From NCBI GenBank assembly GCA_947095585.1, contig OX352761.1, positions 85,241,919 to 85,305,918 on the forward strand: DNA of 64,000 nucleotides, written 5' to 3'. The notes beneath the pieces were generated by a model. That model searched no databases. It was not told the origin of the DNA and worked only from the letters and a program-made list of their open reading frames with translations. The stretch comes from Nephrocerus scutellatus (Eukaryota; Arthropoda; Insecta; Diptera; Pipunculidae). This document shows positions 45,187 to 55,760 of this stretch, in pieces (position 1 is the stretch's first letter; every line of letters starts with the position of its first letter). Position numbers and translations under genes: made by a program.

Positions 45187-45569
45187 TGGACAGATGAAAG
45201 ATTGGTACTTAAAAAGACGAACCCTATCGCACGTAAATTTAATGAGGGAATTGAACATGGTGATTGGATAAACTATTTACGTATGAGTGAAAGCGTATAT
45301 TTGGAGCTACTGCAACTAGGTGTCATCATTGGACACTGTCTCATAGGCCGGCATGCAGCAAGACTTGGAGTCTTTTCGAATGACTTTTGCAGAACTGCAT
45401 GAATAAGGAGGAGAAGCAGACCATCATCCATCTTCTCTGTACTTGTCCAGTCCTTTCCAAAAGGCGTAAACTCCAGATAGAAGCTTTCTTCTACAACGAC
45501 ACTAATGATCTCATCAACATTGGTAGTCTTCTTCGCTTCATACGAAGCTCTAACTGGTCCATCGAGTAG
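45187..45569 (+). pseudogene. Harbinger-like N-terminus fused to a LINE C-terminal domain
   Basis: One frame (45202-45402) reads a PIF/Harbinger-like N-terminal segment (KFNEGIEHGDWINYLRMSES, then LELLQL) and passes without a break into GHCLIGRHAARLGV and NDFC, the C-terminal Cys-His region of I/R1/LOA-type LINEs. A frameshift near 45390 continues with EEKQTIIHLLCTCPVLSKRR and LLRFIRSSNWSIE, then stop (45567-45569). The DDE catalytic part of the transposase is absent, so the copy is defective. Confidence 0.6.
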
Positions 45570-45745
45570 GTGAAGGCATTTTTTCTGATCCGTGTGGTAT
45601 CACAATAGACCATGCTCAATCATCGGAATTTTGGTTACTGAAAGTAATGTTACAAATAATTATCATGTACATTATACATGTAGGAAAACTTAAAAAAAAT
45701 TTATATTTTCCAACAACCAAATTTAACTTTATATTTATAATATCA

Positions 45746-45800
45746 CTAGCTGATTACCCGGCGTTGCCCAGGTATTTATTCATCCCAATCTTCTATTAGG
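45746..45800 (-). mobile_element. Helitron-type 3' terminus
   Basis: Read on the minus strand this ends CCTGGGCAACGCCGGGTAAT followed by CAGCTAG, next to T: a GC-rich hairpin plus CTAG. The 5' end was not located. Confidence 0.5.
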
Positions 45801-46508
45801 CAGGGGTAGAAAAAAGAATGATATCTATCTATAAGGTAAAATTGCTATTTTTATTAACAAAATTATCATTCAGCGGCAGATTTCAAAAATCGATGTCAAT
45901 TTTCTTTTCACTGAATTGTGATAAAAAAGGTCACTTTTCTTCCACAAACATGGACACACGCGATAAATTTCAATGAAATCGACTTTATTATTACTCCGTT
46001 TCGACATATTGAAAAAAAAAAACAAGAACTCGAAAATGTTGATTCACCGCCAACTGCAATTAAAATGACGACTGAACTGATAACTGAACTGAAACGTATT
46101 TACACTGTTTAACTGATAACTGAACTGACAACTTATGGGAATTCCATCAGTTTCAGTTAAACGCTTCAGTTTTGGCATTTAGACATCAGTTTAACTGAAA
46201 GCTTAACTGATAGCTCAACTGAAACTGAAATGATCGTCTAAAAGGTGCTTAAAAGAGCTCGCACAATGAATACATAAAGATTTAGGTTGTGACTACAAAG
46301 TTTTATATTGTGACAAGCTTCATTGTTATTATATTTAAGACAACAACAACAATATAAAATATGCGAATTTCATTCTGTATATCTTCAAAAGTTTGTAAAC
46401 TTAAGAACTAAGGTCTACCAACACAACGAGCAGAAATTTATTTTTTTTGTCAAAACCAAAGTCCATACATTTCTGTAACTCTTAAGTCTTAAGTTTTTTA
46501 TTGTGAGA

Positions 46509-47340
46509 TCGCCCTAACCAGGGTATAGTGTAATTGGTATTTCATTTGCAAACTCAAAACAAATGTTTGAGCGAATATTTTTCGATTCCGATCAGCCTAC
46601 GTTTGTTGAAACAACATTTTATATCCCGTTCTTCGCTTCTTCAGTATACAACAGATATCACAAGGAATTTTTGGTTAATGTGGGGTTTCATATCATTTGC
46701 ACACCTTCCACAACGAAATCTGTGAAAACCTTGGTAATTTGATTGCTAGAATATGGATATGATAAATTTTTTGTACAATTGGAAAGAGACATTAATATAA
46801 TAGCAACCATACATATCCAGAAAGTTAGTCAATAGCAAAAAAAGGTTCATGTAGGTCCGTCTAACAGAAACAGTAACAAAACAACGAAAATTTGCAGCCC
46901 TAATCCCATATTTTTTGATTTTTTGAATGTTATTTTTTGTTCTAAAACAATAATAAATACGACATTAGTCGATTCATGCGATACGATAAATGACAGCAGC
47001 TATACGCATCTGGCAGCACTAAAAATATTTTTCCTTATAATTGACGTAATATCTATTGTTATTCAGATTTCAGTAGTGGTTTTTCCTTCGTTTGTTATTT
47101 AAAAAAGATTAATAATTTAACAATTAAATTATTGTACAATTGTAAATGTAAGAATTATTTTCAATCTATAGGGAATCATTCAGTTTTATGCTATCGATAA
47201 TTGAAAATAAATAAGAAAAAACCACCATCGCTCTTAGCCTAAAATAATATATGTATAAAAAATTACTATATCTTTCATAAGAACATAGAATATATATAAT
47301 TATACTATTAAGCTGTATAACAAGGCTGTTCAACTATTCC
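46509..47340. other. intergenic, no gene seen
   Basis: AT-rich sequence. The short open frame at 46534-46725 has no recognisable domain. Confidence 0.4.
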
Positions 47341-47650
47341 AATAACTTTCTTCCATTTTTTTAAAAAAATGTTTCCATCGGAGATACAGATGCGCATTAA
47401 TATTGAAGAAAATTGGGTATATTTTTTAAAAAATGTATGGGAGCCCCCTGAGCCCGATCACTACCAAATTTTTACAAAAAGTGTTGTCCATCTGATACAC
47501 ACATGTGTTTAAAATTTGAATAAGGTTGGACTAATTTTTAAAAAGTTAAATTGGAGCTCCTCTGCCCTGGGGCCACTTTCAAAATTTTACATAAAGTAAA
47601 AAGAACGGATTAAATACATGGCTATAGAATCTGAAGAAAATCGGGTAATT
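47341..47650 (-). repeat. modular-arm fragment, copy 6 (inverted)
   Basis: Reverse-orientation units (AAGAAAATTGGGTATATTTT; ACAAAAAGTGTTGTCCATC; GAAGAAAATCGGGT), with GGGAGCCCCCTGAGCCCGAT between. Confidence 0.7.
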
Positions 47651-47849
47651 TTTTTCTTTTGTACTTTCTTTTGCACTTTTTGCTTTTGCTTTTGCAAAAG
47701 CTCGAAAAACTGTCCAAGTAAACTGGCACTTCCGGTTGTCAGATTTCCATCAAAATCAAATGGGACCTCACAATTTATGTAAAAAGCTTGAATATAATCA
47801 TCCTCGTTGTCTATTTTACGCCGTCGTGATCGGATGTGCTTCGTGCTTG

Positions 47850-47980
47850 CACATCGACACAAAATCAGGAATCAACAATACAAAAACAAAATACAGCAAT
47901 AATTGCAATAGCATCGACATCGACACAAAATCAAGAATCAACAATACAAAAACAAAATACAGCAATAATTGCGGCAAATA
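47850..47980. repeat. two-copy tandem repeat of about 66 bp
   Basis: CATCGACACAAAATCA(G/A)GAATCAACAATACAAAAACAAAATACAGCAATAATTGC occurs twice back to back. No function apparent. 47985-48830 holds pyrimidine/purine runs (including a G9 run at about 48402) and no gene. Confidence 0.85.
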
Positions 47981-48837
47981 TGCGTTTTAAGGATTTTGAA
48001 TTTTGAATAAAAAATTTGGTCCAATCCAACCCCCCTCGACGGAGTTAGAACCATTCTGCAGGGGGCGTATTCAAAAGTGGGCGGGCCCAAATATTGGTAT
48101 GAAATGAAATTATATCATATGATAATTACTTCTACACGGCCGTACTTTTTTTATTGGCGTAGGCCAGCTAAAACGGAAGTTTGATCAAGTTCATGTTGTT
48201 TTTTATCTAATTGAGTGAAATATCATATGATTCAGTTGCTCCCATATAAGAACAGGTATGTGTAACAATTAATTGGTATCATATGAAAGGTAATAAAAAT
48301 ACCTTCCGTCCTATAAAAAATGCATTTTTCAAAAAAGTGCTCAAAATATTAAAACCCCTTCTCTCCTTGAGGGGGAATTTCAATAAGGGCTTTTGGATGA
48401 GGGGGGGGGGTCCGAAAGCCGTAACTCTATGTTCCCTAAAACGCACTTAAGCCATAATTGCAATAGCAAACAAAAAACACCGGTTCGCGTGTGCCAATTT
48501 TTGTTAATGCAAAGTGTAGTGTGTGGTGTCCGTTCATCCCATCCTCTACAGCTCAACTAAAGAATTTGGAAAATTATATTGTTGCATGCTTGCGTGAGTA
48601 GTGTGATGATCTAATTCTTTAGTAATTAAATAACGTTTTGTGAGTGTTTCTTCTGATGTTTTGACTCATTTCGTCGTGAAGGTATAACACTGGCGACAAT
48701 TTGTGTCAATGATCCATTTTAAGGCATTCATTTCTCAATCCGGTTAAAAGAAGCGGCAAGTTGTGTTTTGTGTTTGTTTGTTTTTGTAGTTATATGTTAT
48801 TTCAGAGCTGACCTCAATTACATACGTGGGCTGAGAT

Positions 48838-51305
48838 CGAATTTTTCGCTGTGTACGCCCATATTAATTCCCACAGTCCAGCAATTCTGGCACTGAGTAA
48901 AACTCAGGTATTTGATAATTCCGATACCTCGGAATTAAATCTGCCTGGGTACAGCTATGTGCCATTATGTTTCCTTCAACGCAGACTCGCAATTTATGTC
49001 CGTAGTGATGTTGCATTCATATCCGGAATTTAATTTCATATGGTTGAGAGTGCAGGTACAGGGGCGTAGCATTCACTATTACTTTTTGTATAGAAGCCCA
49101 AACTAAGACAGTGTTTGAACTAAGATCGTGTTTGATGCACTGTCTGAGTCAATTTTAATATTTGTCACAAAATACGAGTATCGTAAAACTGAAATAGTTA
49201 TTACGATCGATTTCAATGTTCACAATTCTGGGTGGCTTCGTCATTCTGTCCAGACGGAAAGAAGGTGTGTTGAGATGTTCGCTGAGTTAATCACCTTACT
49301 CAGCTTGTAAATGAGCATACAAGAATACCGGACATTGCAAATCATTCTACAAACACCCTTGAATTCTTCCTTACCTCTTGTCCTGCTAATTATTCCGTCA
49401 ATGTATTATCGCCTCTAGGCTCGTCTGACCTTATTGTTGTATCAGCTAATTTCTGGTTAATAAACCACGCAGATAGAGAAATAACACCCAAATAACAGTA
49501 TAGCAAAACGATAAAGCCAATTGAGACGGCCTTGAAAATTTCTTCGGGAGAATTAACTGGTCGCTATTATTTCGCGATAGTAACGTGGATGCCGCCGCTG
49601 ATGCAATCACAAACATCATTCTTATTGGTATGGTATGGGAGACAAAGGAGGATGGATGGTATGACTCGAGCTGTAAAGTGGCTTCTAGGATCACAGAGGT
49701 ATGTTTTCGGTTTTACAAAGCAAACCCAACTGAGGAAAACCGAACGAATTTTAAATGAGCCAGAAATGATTGCAATGTAAGTCAAATTCGCCTATAACCA
49801 AAAATTGAGGCAAAAAATACTACAATGTCCCAAAAGCAGTAAAAATGTTTGGTAATTCGTGAAAAGAATCAAAAATACAGCCTCGTCGTCGACTCCGACG
49901 CTCATTTATAATGACATTCCAGTTGTCAGCTCTGTAGACAAGGCCAATCTGTTTGCTGCGCATTTTGCAGCTAGCTCCACGCTTTCAGATTGTGCATTGC
50001 TACCATCTGCACCTCCGAGTATTGAACACTATGGGACAGATCTTCATTCGTACTCGTGCAGTTGCTAGAGTTTTAAACGACCTCAACACTCACAAGCCAG
50101 ACGGCATTACCCCACTAGTTCTGAAGAGGTGTTCTTCCAATGTAGCATTACCATTGTGTAATCTTTTCCATCTATCCTATTCTTTTGTACTCTTTTCGAG
50201 AAGTTGGAAAACAGCATTTGTCCAGCCCATACCTAAAAAGGTGAGCCGTCGTCTCGTTCTTTACAGAGTTTGGCATCAAAATGCGTGCTTATGGAGTCGA
50301 TCTAAAACTGCTTCATTGGGTAAGTAACTATCTTTTGGACCACTCAATTCAAGTTTCTTTGGACGGTTTCAAGTCTAGAATAAATCAGATACATTTTTTT
50401 AATGATCTTTTGTCCATTACTTCTAATCCAATTCAATCTTTCGATGTTGACAGCGCTCTTAGCTTCTCATATAAGTTTGAGGTACGTCCATCCACTTCTC
50501 ATGCGGAACTCAATCAACTACGTATGTTAAGCACGTTAAATTCTGACCTCGACAGCATACTAAAGTGGGGAGAAAACAATCGAGTAGAATTTAACGCTTC
50601 CAAAACCCAATGCTGTCTCTTGTCATCTAAGCGAATCTTAAATACAATGCCATTATCCATGAATGGCACTTGCATCGAGGAAATTGAAAAATTCGCAATT
50701 CTCGGTATGTGGGTTAACGACAAGATCCGTTGGAATGATCACATATTTACCGTCGCCAAAAATGCTGCGAAATGTTAGGTTTTCTAGTTCCGTGGAAGAA
50801 ATACTTCACTCTCTCTGTGATCTGGTCGGGTGAGCCTAAAACTACCTTGCATCAGCTAGATAGAATACAAAACCGTGCGATAAAACTTATCGGTGACGAA
50901 AACATTGCGAAATCAATAGATTCGCTTGAACACCGCAGAAACGTTTTCTGCTTGTCACTGTTTTATCGTTTCTTCCACCAGCGATGCTTAAGAGAAATAG
51001 CCAGTTACATGCCACCCCTCGTTGAATTTAACCGCAATACTCGTGGCGTTTTAAATGCTCATCAGTTTACCCTTAAGCACATATTCGGACGTACAGTTAA
51101 TTTCAAAGATTTGTTCTTCAGCCGTACAACACGTATGCTCTAACAAGCTGTCTTTCCACATCTCTATGATCCACAGTCATTCAAGGCACAAGCTCATAGA
51201 CCTCTCCTCTTTTCTTCTCCGTATCCTTAACGCCCACCCTGTGCCAAGCATATAAGCGACCATTACAAGGGTGTGAACCCTTTACGCGAATTGTGAAAAA
51301 AAAAA
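48838..51305 (+). pseudogene. Jockey-like LINE copy F, most complete ORF2
   Basis: Starts in the endonuclease (LALSKTQVFDNSDTSELNLP, about 48885), then the DFNVHNSGWLRHS segment near 49215, the pre-RT region (49530-49770), RT (DLNTHKPDGITPLVLKRCSS, about 50080; LSFSYKFEVRPS near 50460; KTQCCLLSSKR near 50605) and the C-terminal region (RTTRML, 51120), ending in poly(A) 51296-51305. A large deletion after 50235 removes the central RT fingers/palm, and the catalytic ADD reads VDSAL. Numerous stops. Copies A, B and F share the 3' terminus. Confidence 0.88.
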
Positions 51306-51419
51306 TCTCCATTAGTTCAGCAGTCTGGACTATAGAGTGGGCACAGACAGACAGAGATTTTATTCGCTTGGGTATGGGTAAAACTGCAAAAATCCCGAGA
51401 TCGAAAATTTTCATGAATT

Positions 51420-51630
51420 CTATACTTGGTTTACTCCGATCACTCCAAAATTTTTACAAAAAGTTTTGTCAATCGGAGAACACCAGAGTGTTGTCACCGG
51501 AAATACACATTTGTGCTTTTTCGATAAAATTGGGCTATGTGAAGTGGGTTATGAATTGATCCAAAGATTTTACGACAGACAGATAAACAAAAAGATCCAC
51601 GGGCACGCGAAGGTAATATAGAGAATTTAA
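51420..51630 (-). repeat. modular-arm end, copy 7 (inverted)
   Basis: Reverse-orientation arm: CTCCAAAATTTTTACAAAAA, CACCGGAAATACACA, GTGGGTTATGAATTGATCC and the terminal CACGGGCACGCGAAGGTAATATAGAGAATTTAAAA, matching the outer end at 19312. Lies just downstream of the TMUB-like gene. Confidence 0.72.
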
Positions 51631-51644
51631 AAATAATATTTGTT

Positions 51645-51650
51645 TTTATT
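51645..51650 (-). terminator. polyadenylation signal of the TMUB-like gene
   Basis: AATAAA on the minus strand about 140 bp after the stop codon. Confidence 0.55.
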
Positions 51651-51788
51651 ATTGTATATTAAAACAACAAACTATTAAAAACAACAGCATTAATTGCATC
51701 TACTTTCTTTTGCTCTTCAGTTTTCAATCAACTCCAGCAATTTTTATGTTTGCTTTAGATAAAATCTGTCCAATTTGTAGCAATGTAC

Positions 51789-53334
51789 CTAAGTTAGTTG
51801 TTGCAAATCGTTTTCGATAGAGATAAAAAGCGGTATAAATATTGATATAATAACGGTGACAAGAACCAATCCCATTGTCGAGTACCAAGAAAAAAACAAG
51901 TGGTATTGGATTCTGAAAGAAAAATCATAAATTAGCTTTGTTGGCTTTAATAGGTAGGTGTGCGTTTTCGATTACCTGCAGTACCAGCAAAATGTTAAGA
52001 ATAATATTAGTAATGCTAAGCCAGTATATATGACAATCAAACGACTACTAGATTGATCATGATTAGGTGAAAGAAATACCTGTTGCGCAGAGTTAGTTCT
52101 GGTATTGGATTGACCATAAAATCTTCGTTCTCCTAGTTTTGAGAAAACAGATAATATATAAAAATGTTCCCTTTGTATAAAATTGTACCTTGATCTGAAG
52201 TATCACTTCCAATTATTGTCTGCCTGCTGACCACATTTGGAGTGGTGTTGTGAACCAAGCAATGTACAACACAGTTATCGAAAAGACCGCAAGCTTGTAA
52301 AGTTGTTGAATCGGGTTGTAAAACATGTCCATTGAATACCAAGCGAACAAGTTTTTGTGCGGCTAGTTCCAGAGTGAAGTTACGTCTACAATAAACCAAG
52401 TATAAGAACATGAGGTACAATTTTGTAACATATACTTCTTGAAATCGCCAATATTTTCTGATGGAGAGCCTTTCACAAGTTTTATCTCATCGTTTAGGTA
52501 CTTCAACTTAATTCGAAATTCTTCAAGGTTTCCTGTGCTCAAGTTTAATTCATCAGAACACCTACTCACGATGTTTTTATTTTCCACATTGGATCTATCT
52601 TCTTTGTGTTCATGTTTATAACAACTTTCCGAAGAGGTGGCAATGACTATAGTATCGCCTGCGCCATCTTCTGAGTTAGAGATTGCACGCGATCCTCCTA
52701 ATTCCTGACTAGATTGAGATGATCCTGGACTCTGATGTTCATAAAATGCTAAACGACGTCTTCGAATACTTTCAGCCGTATTTGGGGCGTCCATATCTCG
52801 TATTATATTCTGTTGGTCGTTTTCTTCCAAAATAAAGTTAATATCTTCTTCAAGAGTTTCCAATGTTCGATAGGTATTCCCATTCAATGGTTGCTGCTCC
52901 TGAACTAAATCATTCACCTCATCTATGATGACATCCATTGATGGAGGTGGTTCTAGAAATTGTAAATGATTCTCTGACCTGTAAGCCTGGTCAACAAGTC
53001 CATCTGCGCTTGAAACACCGGTTTCTAGGTGTCTGGTTTCGCTCTCTTCTCGTCTTACTTCCTCTAAGAATGAATTGTTATTTACAACACGCCTAACTCC
53101 ACGGACACGTGTTCTTTCACCAACAGACTGGTCAGTAGTCGTGTTTTGAGAATCACCTATGTCTACCAGTACTCGCCGATTATTTTCAATAATAAGTACA
53201 GTATTTGCCCGCAGTCGCGGCTCTCGAACATACGTAGATTCCCAAGACAAATACACAATCAATAAAACAGCAAAAGTAATAAAATAATTCTTGAATTCAA
53301 ACTCATTAAACAATTTATCAAACCAAAATAGCAT
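51789..53334 (-). CDS. TMUB1/2-type transmembrane and ubiquitin-like domain protein
   Basis: Four coding exons by GT-AG splicing on the minus strand: 53334-52436, 52385-52189, 52132-51976 and 51912-51789. The total is 1,377 nt, 458 residues, with phases 2, 1 and 2 all consistent. Introns are 50, 56 and 63 bp. An N-terminal membrane segment (FITFAVLLIVYLSW, about 18-31) precedes a long acidic, Ser/Glu-rich linker (about 60-270). A ubiquitin-like domain follows (IKLKYLNDEIKLVKGSPSEN through RLVFNGHVLQPDSTTLQACG and DNCVVHCLVH, about 273-345), then two C-terminal membrane helices (LIVIYTGLALLILFLTF; GLVLVTVIISIFIPLFI). This order is that of TMUB1/TMUB2, ER/Golgi membrane proteins linked in vertebrates to ER-associated degradation and receptor recycling. 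Start: ATG at 53334, since the frame upstream offers only TTG. A possible acceptor (TTTTTTTCAG) near 53431 suggests a 5' UTR intron. Confidence 0.92.
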
Positions 53335-53747
53335 GATTAGTTTTGAGATACAATTAATGTTTGTTACCAATGCTATGCTCCCGAATAGCAATATTGCTTG
53401 CAATGGTAACTTTCAAGATTTTCCTCTGAAAAAAAACTAGTTTAACACTTGAGCTAGAAATAATTTTCACTTCTTAAAATTTAACATTTCTGGATGAAAC
53501 CGACGGAAATAACAAAAAAGTATTCAAACCAAAACATGGCCAATAATATTGTTTTTACGACACAAAAACTGGTTTATCACAGTGTTTTTTTACGTTTCTA
53601 CCAAGTACTTAAGCCGTTTTTATTTGCCGAGGAACAGCTGGTTTTGGCTGGTTTTGACATTCGAATTCCGAACACGCTTGGCAAATAAAATGCAGCTCTA
53701 ATCATTTCCAAAAAAATAACTTTTAATTGTCTCTGCCCACATGACAT
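53335..53747 (-). promoter_or_regulatory. upstream region of the TMUB-like gene
   Basis: About 410 bp between the start codon and the MITE; it should hold the promoter and 5' UTR. No TATA or other firm element recognised. Confidence 0.35.
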
Positions 53748-54029
53748 TTGCCATATTGCTTTCAGCAAAAAAATAAAAATTACAACAACAAACACATTGG
53801 ATAGAGCAGAAACTGGGTTAGCGTTAACCAAAAAAAATGTTTTGGTTAAGAAATATTTAACGAAATTTTTATTTATAAACCAGAGTCGACTTTTAAAAAT
53901 TATATATGGATAAGTTGGCAAACACATGAAACAAAAAACTTACCAAAATTTGGTTAGTTTTTGCTGTTGCTTTAATCAGCCGTTAACCACAAAAAATACC
54001 TAACTCATTTTGTTGAAAGCAATATAGCA
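53748..54029. mobile_element. MITE copy 2, upstream of the TMUB-like gene
   Basis: Same family as 7858-8066: left end TGCCATATTGCTTTCAGCAAAA, right end TTTTGTTGAAAGCAATATAG, shared interior (GGTTAAG, TCAGCCGTTAACCACAAAAA, ATACCTAACTC). It has about 66 extra internal bases (near 53880-53940) absent from copy 1. Its inner edge is about 415 bp upstream of the start codon. Confidence 0.88.
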
Positions 54030-54514
54030 TTTTATTATTCCACTCTTTCGATTTGCTCAACCAACAAACATATAAACAAACATTCCTTTGGTCTGGTTTT
54101 ACACGGCGCGTGAATGTAACGCGCATGTTTTGGTGATTTTCTTTTGAACTTTCATTCCGTCACGCGTACGTCATTACACGAAGGCTTTTTTTTAATTCCT
54201 CGGTATACGTGATATTTGACAGTTCTCTGTCCATTTGAATGCATCACCCATTGCGACGTCACCAAATAAAAAAGCCAAATGAAGCAAATTCGAAAAATTT
54301 AGATAAAAATTAGGATTAGATTCCCTATTATTTAAATTGTAATTTATTTATTTAAGTAGTAATAGTTATGATCTTAAAACTTAAAAAATTTGGCGGTATT
54401 TTAGTCTATTCAGAGGAACCTGTTTTGTAATCGATAGTCCACGTTGTAACTTTCTTAAATTTGTTTTTCAGTTTATATATCGTTGTTAATAGAATATTTT
54501 ATAAGAAAAATAAT
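54030..54514. other. intergenic, no gene seen
   Basis: AT-rich sequence with a GC-richer patch at 54100-54190 (GGCGCGTGAATGTAACGCGC, partly palindromic). No coding region. Confidence 0.4.
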
Positions 54515-55760
54515 TTTCTATCTATATATGTATATAAAAAGAAGTGTACATTTTGATTGACACTCCATAACTTGAGAACGGCTCAACCGATTGCCATTAC
54601 ATTTTTAGGGAAGGTGCAGGGAGGAGTGATGATGGTTAGTTGAAATCCAAAATCGGTCCAGCCATTCTCGAGTTATGATTTTTTTCCTGAAATGAACTCG
54701 CTCTTTCTAAAACAACAACAAATACACGTGAAATCGAAAAGTGAAACTTTGTATGTATGTATGTCCGGTATGGACTGCCAAACCCTTCAACCGATCGCGA
54801 TCTAACTTTGCATATGGATTTTCTACCATAATAGGCACTTAATAGGCATATTTTGAAAGTGGTCAGACTCCTAAGTCAAGGGGTCACCATACGAATTTTT
54901 TTATTGTTTTTACAAATTGTATGTTTTTATGAATCGATCGCGTTCAAACTTTGCATAAGGGTTTTATACCATAATGGGCACATAATAGGCATATTTTGAA
55001 AGTGGTCAGAATTCTAAGTCAAAGGGTCTCTTTATAAGAATTTTTTTTATTGTTTCTACAAATTGCATGTTTTTATGAACCCATCGCGTTCAAACTTTGC
55101 GTAGGGGTTTTATACCATAATGGGCACTAAATAGGTATATTTTGAAAGTGGTCAGATTCATAGGTCAAGGGGTCACCATACGATTTTTTTTTATTGTTTT
55201 TACAAATTGCATGTTTTTATGAATCGACCGCGTTCAAACTTTACATAGGGGCTTTATACCATAATGGGCACGTAATAGGCATATTTTGAAAGTGGTCAGA
55301 CTCCTAAGTCAAAGGGTCTCCATAATATTTTTTTTATTGTTTCCACAAATTGCATGTTTTTATGAACCAATCGCGTTCAAACTTTGCGTAGGGGTTTTAT
55401 ACCATAATAGGCATATAATAGGTATATTTTGAAAGTGGTCAGACTCCTAGGTCAAGGGGTCACCATACGATTTTTTTTTATTGTTTTTACAAATTGCATG
55501 TTCTTATGAATCGATCACCTTCAAACTTCGCATAGGGATTTTATACCATAATTGGCACATAATAGGCATATTTTGAAAGTGGTCAGACTCCTAAGTCAAA
55601 GAGTCTCCATAATAATTTTTTTATTGTTTCTACAAATTGCATGTTCTTATGAACCAATCGCGTTCAAACTTTGCGTAGGGGTTTTATACCATAATGGGCA
55701 CTAAATAGGTATATTTTGAAAGTGGTCAGACTCCTGGGTCAAGGGGCCACCATTTCACAA
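54515..55760 (+). mobile_element. Helitron-like element with a seven-unit tandem array
   Basis: Start TCTATATATGTATATAAAAA and ...GAACGGCTCAACCGATTGCC are typical of Helitron-type (Helentron/DINE-like) 5' regions. From about 54780 a unit repeats seven times: CGTTCAAACTTTGCGTAGGG or variants at 54798, 54941, 55087, 55231, 55374, 55518 and 55661, spacing 143-146 bp. Each unit has ATAGGCATATTTTGAAAGTG and CAAGGGGTCACCA. The 3' terminus was not identified. Confidence 0.65.

Larger units (their letters stand above)
45058..46248. mobile_element. nested Harbinger-like element with CAGTT-rich subterminal repeats
   Basis: Inverted ends GCCCCTTTTAGACGATCA (45058) and, reversed, GCACCTTTTAGACGATCA (46248), flanked by TTAAA on both sides. 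Subterminal zones are dense in CAGTT on the left and AACTG on the right (45075-45140; 46070-46230). It carries a PIF/Harbinger-like N-terminal peptide fused to LINE sequence, and a Helitron end (45746). Confidence 0.75.
45024..46508. mobile_element. outer inverted-repeat element with a nested insertion
   Basis: TCTCACAATGAAAAACTTAA (from 45024) is mirrored by TTAAGTTTTTTATTGTGAGA-like sequence ending 46508, with CTTAAGACTTAA inside both. The right end is the same repeat as at 4216-4308. A second element (45058-46248) sits inside, leaving little of the outer element on the left. Confidence 0.7.
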
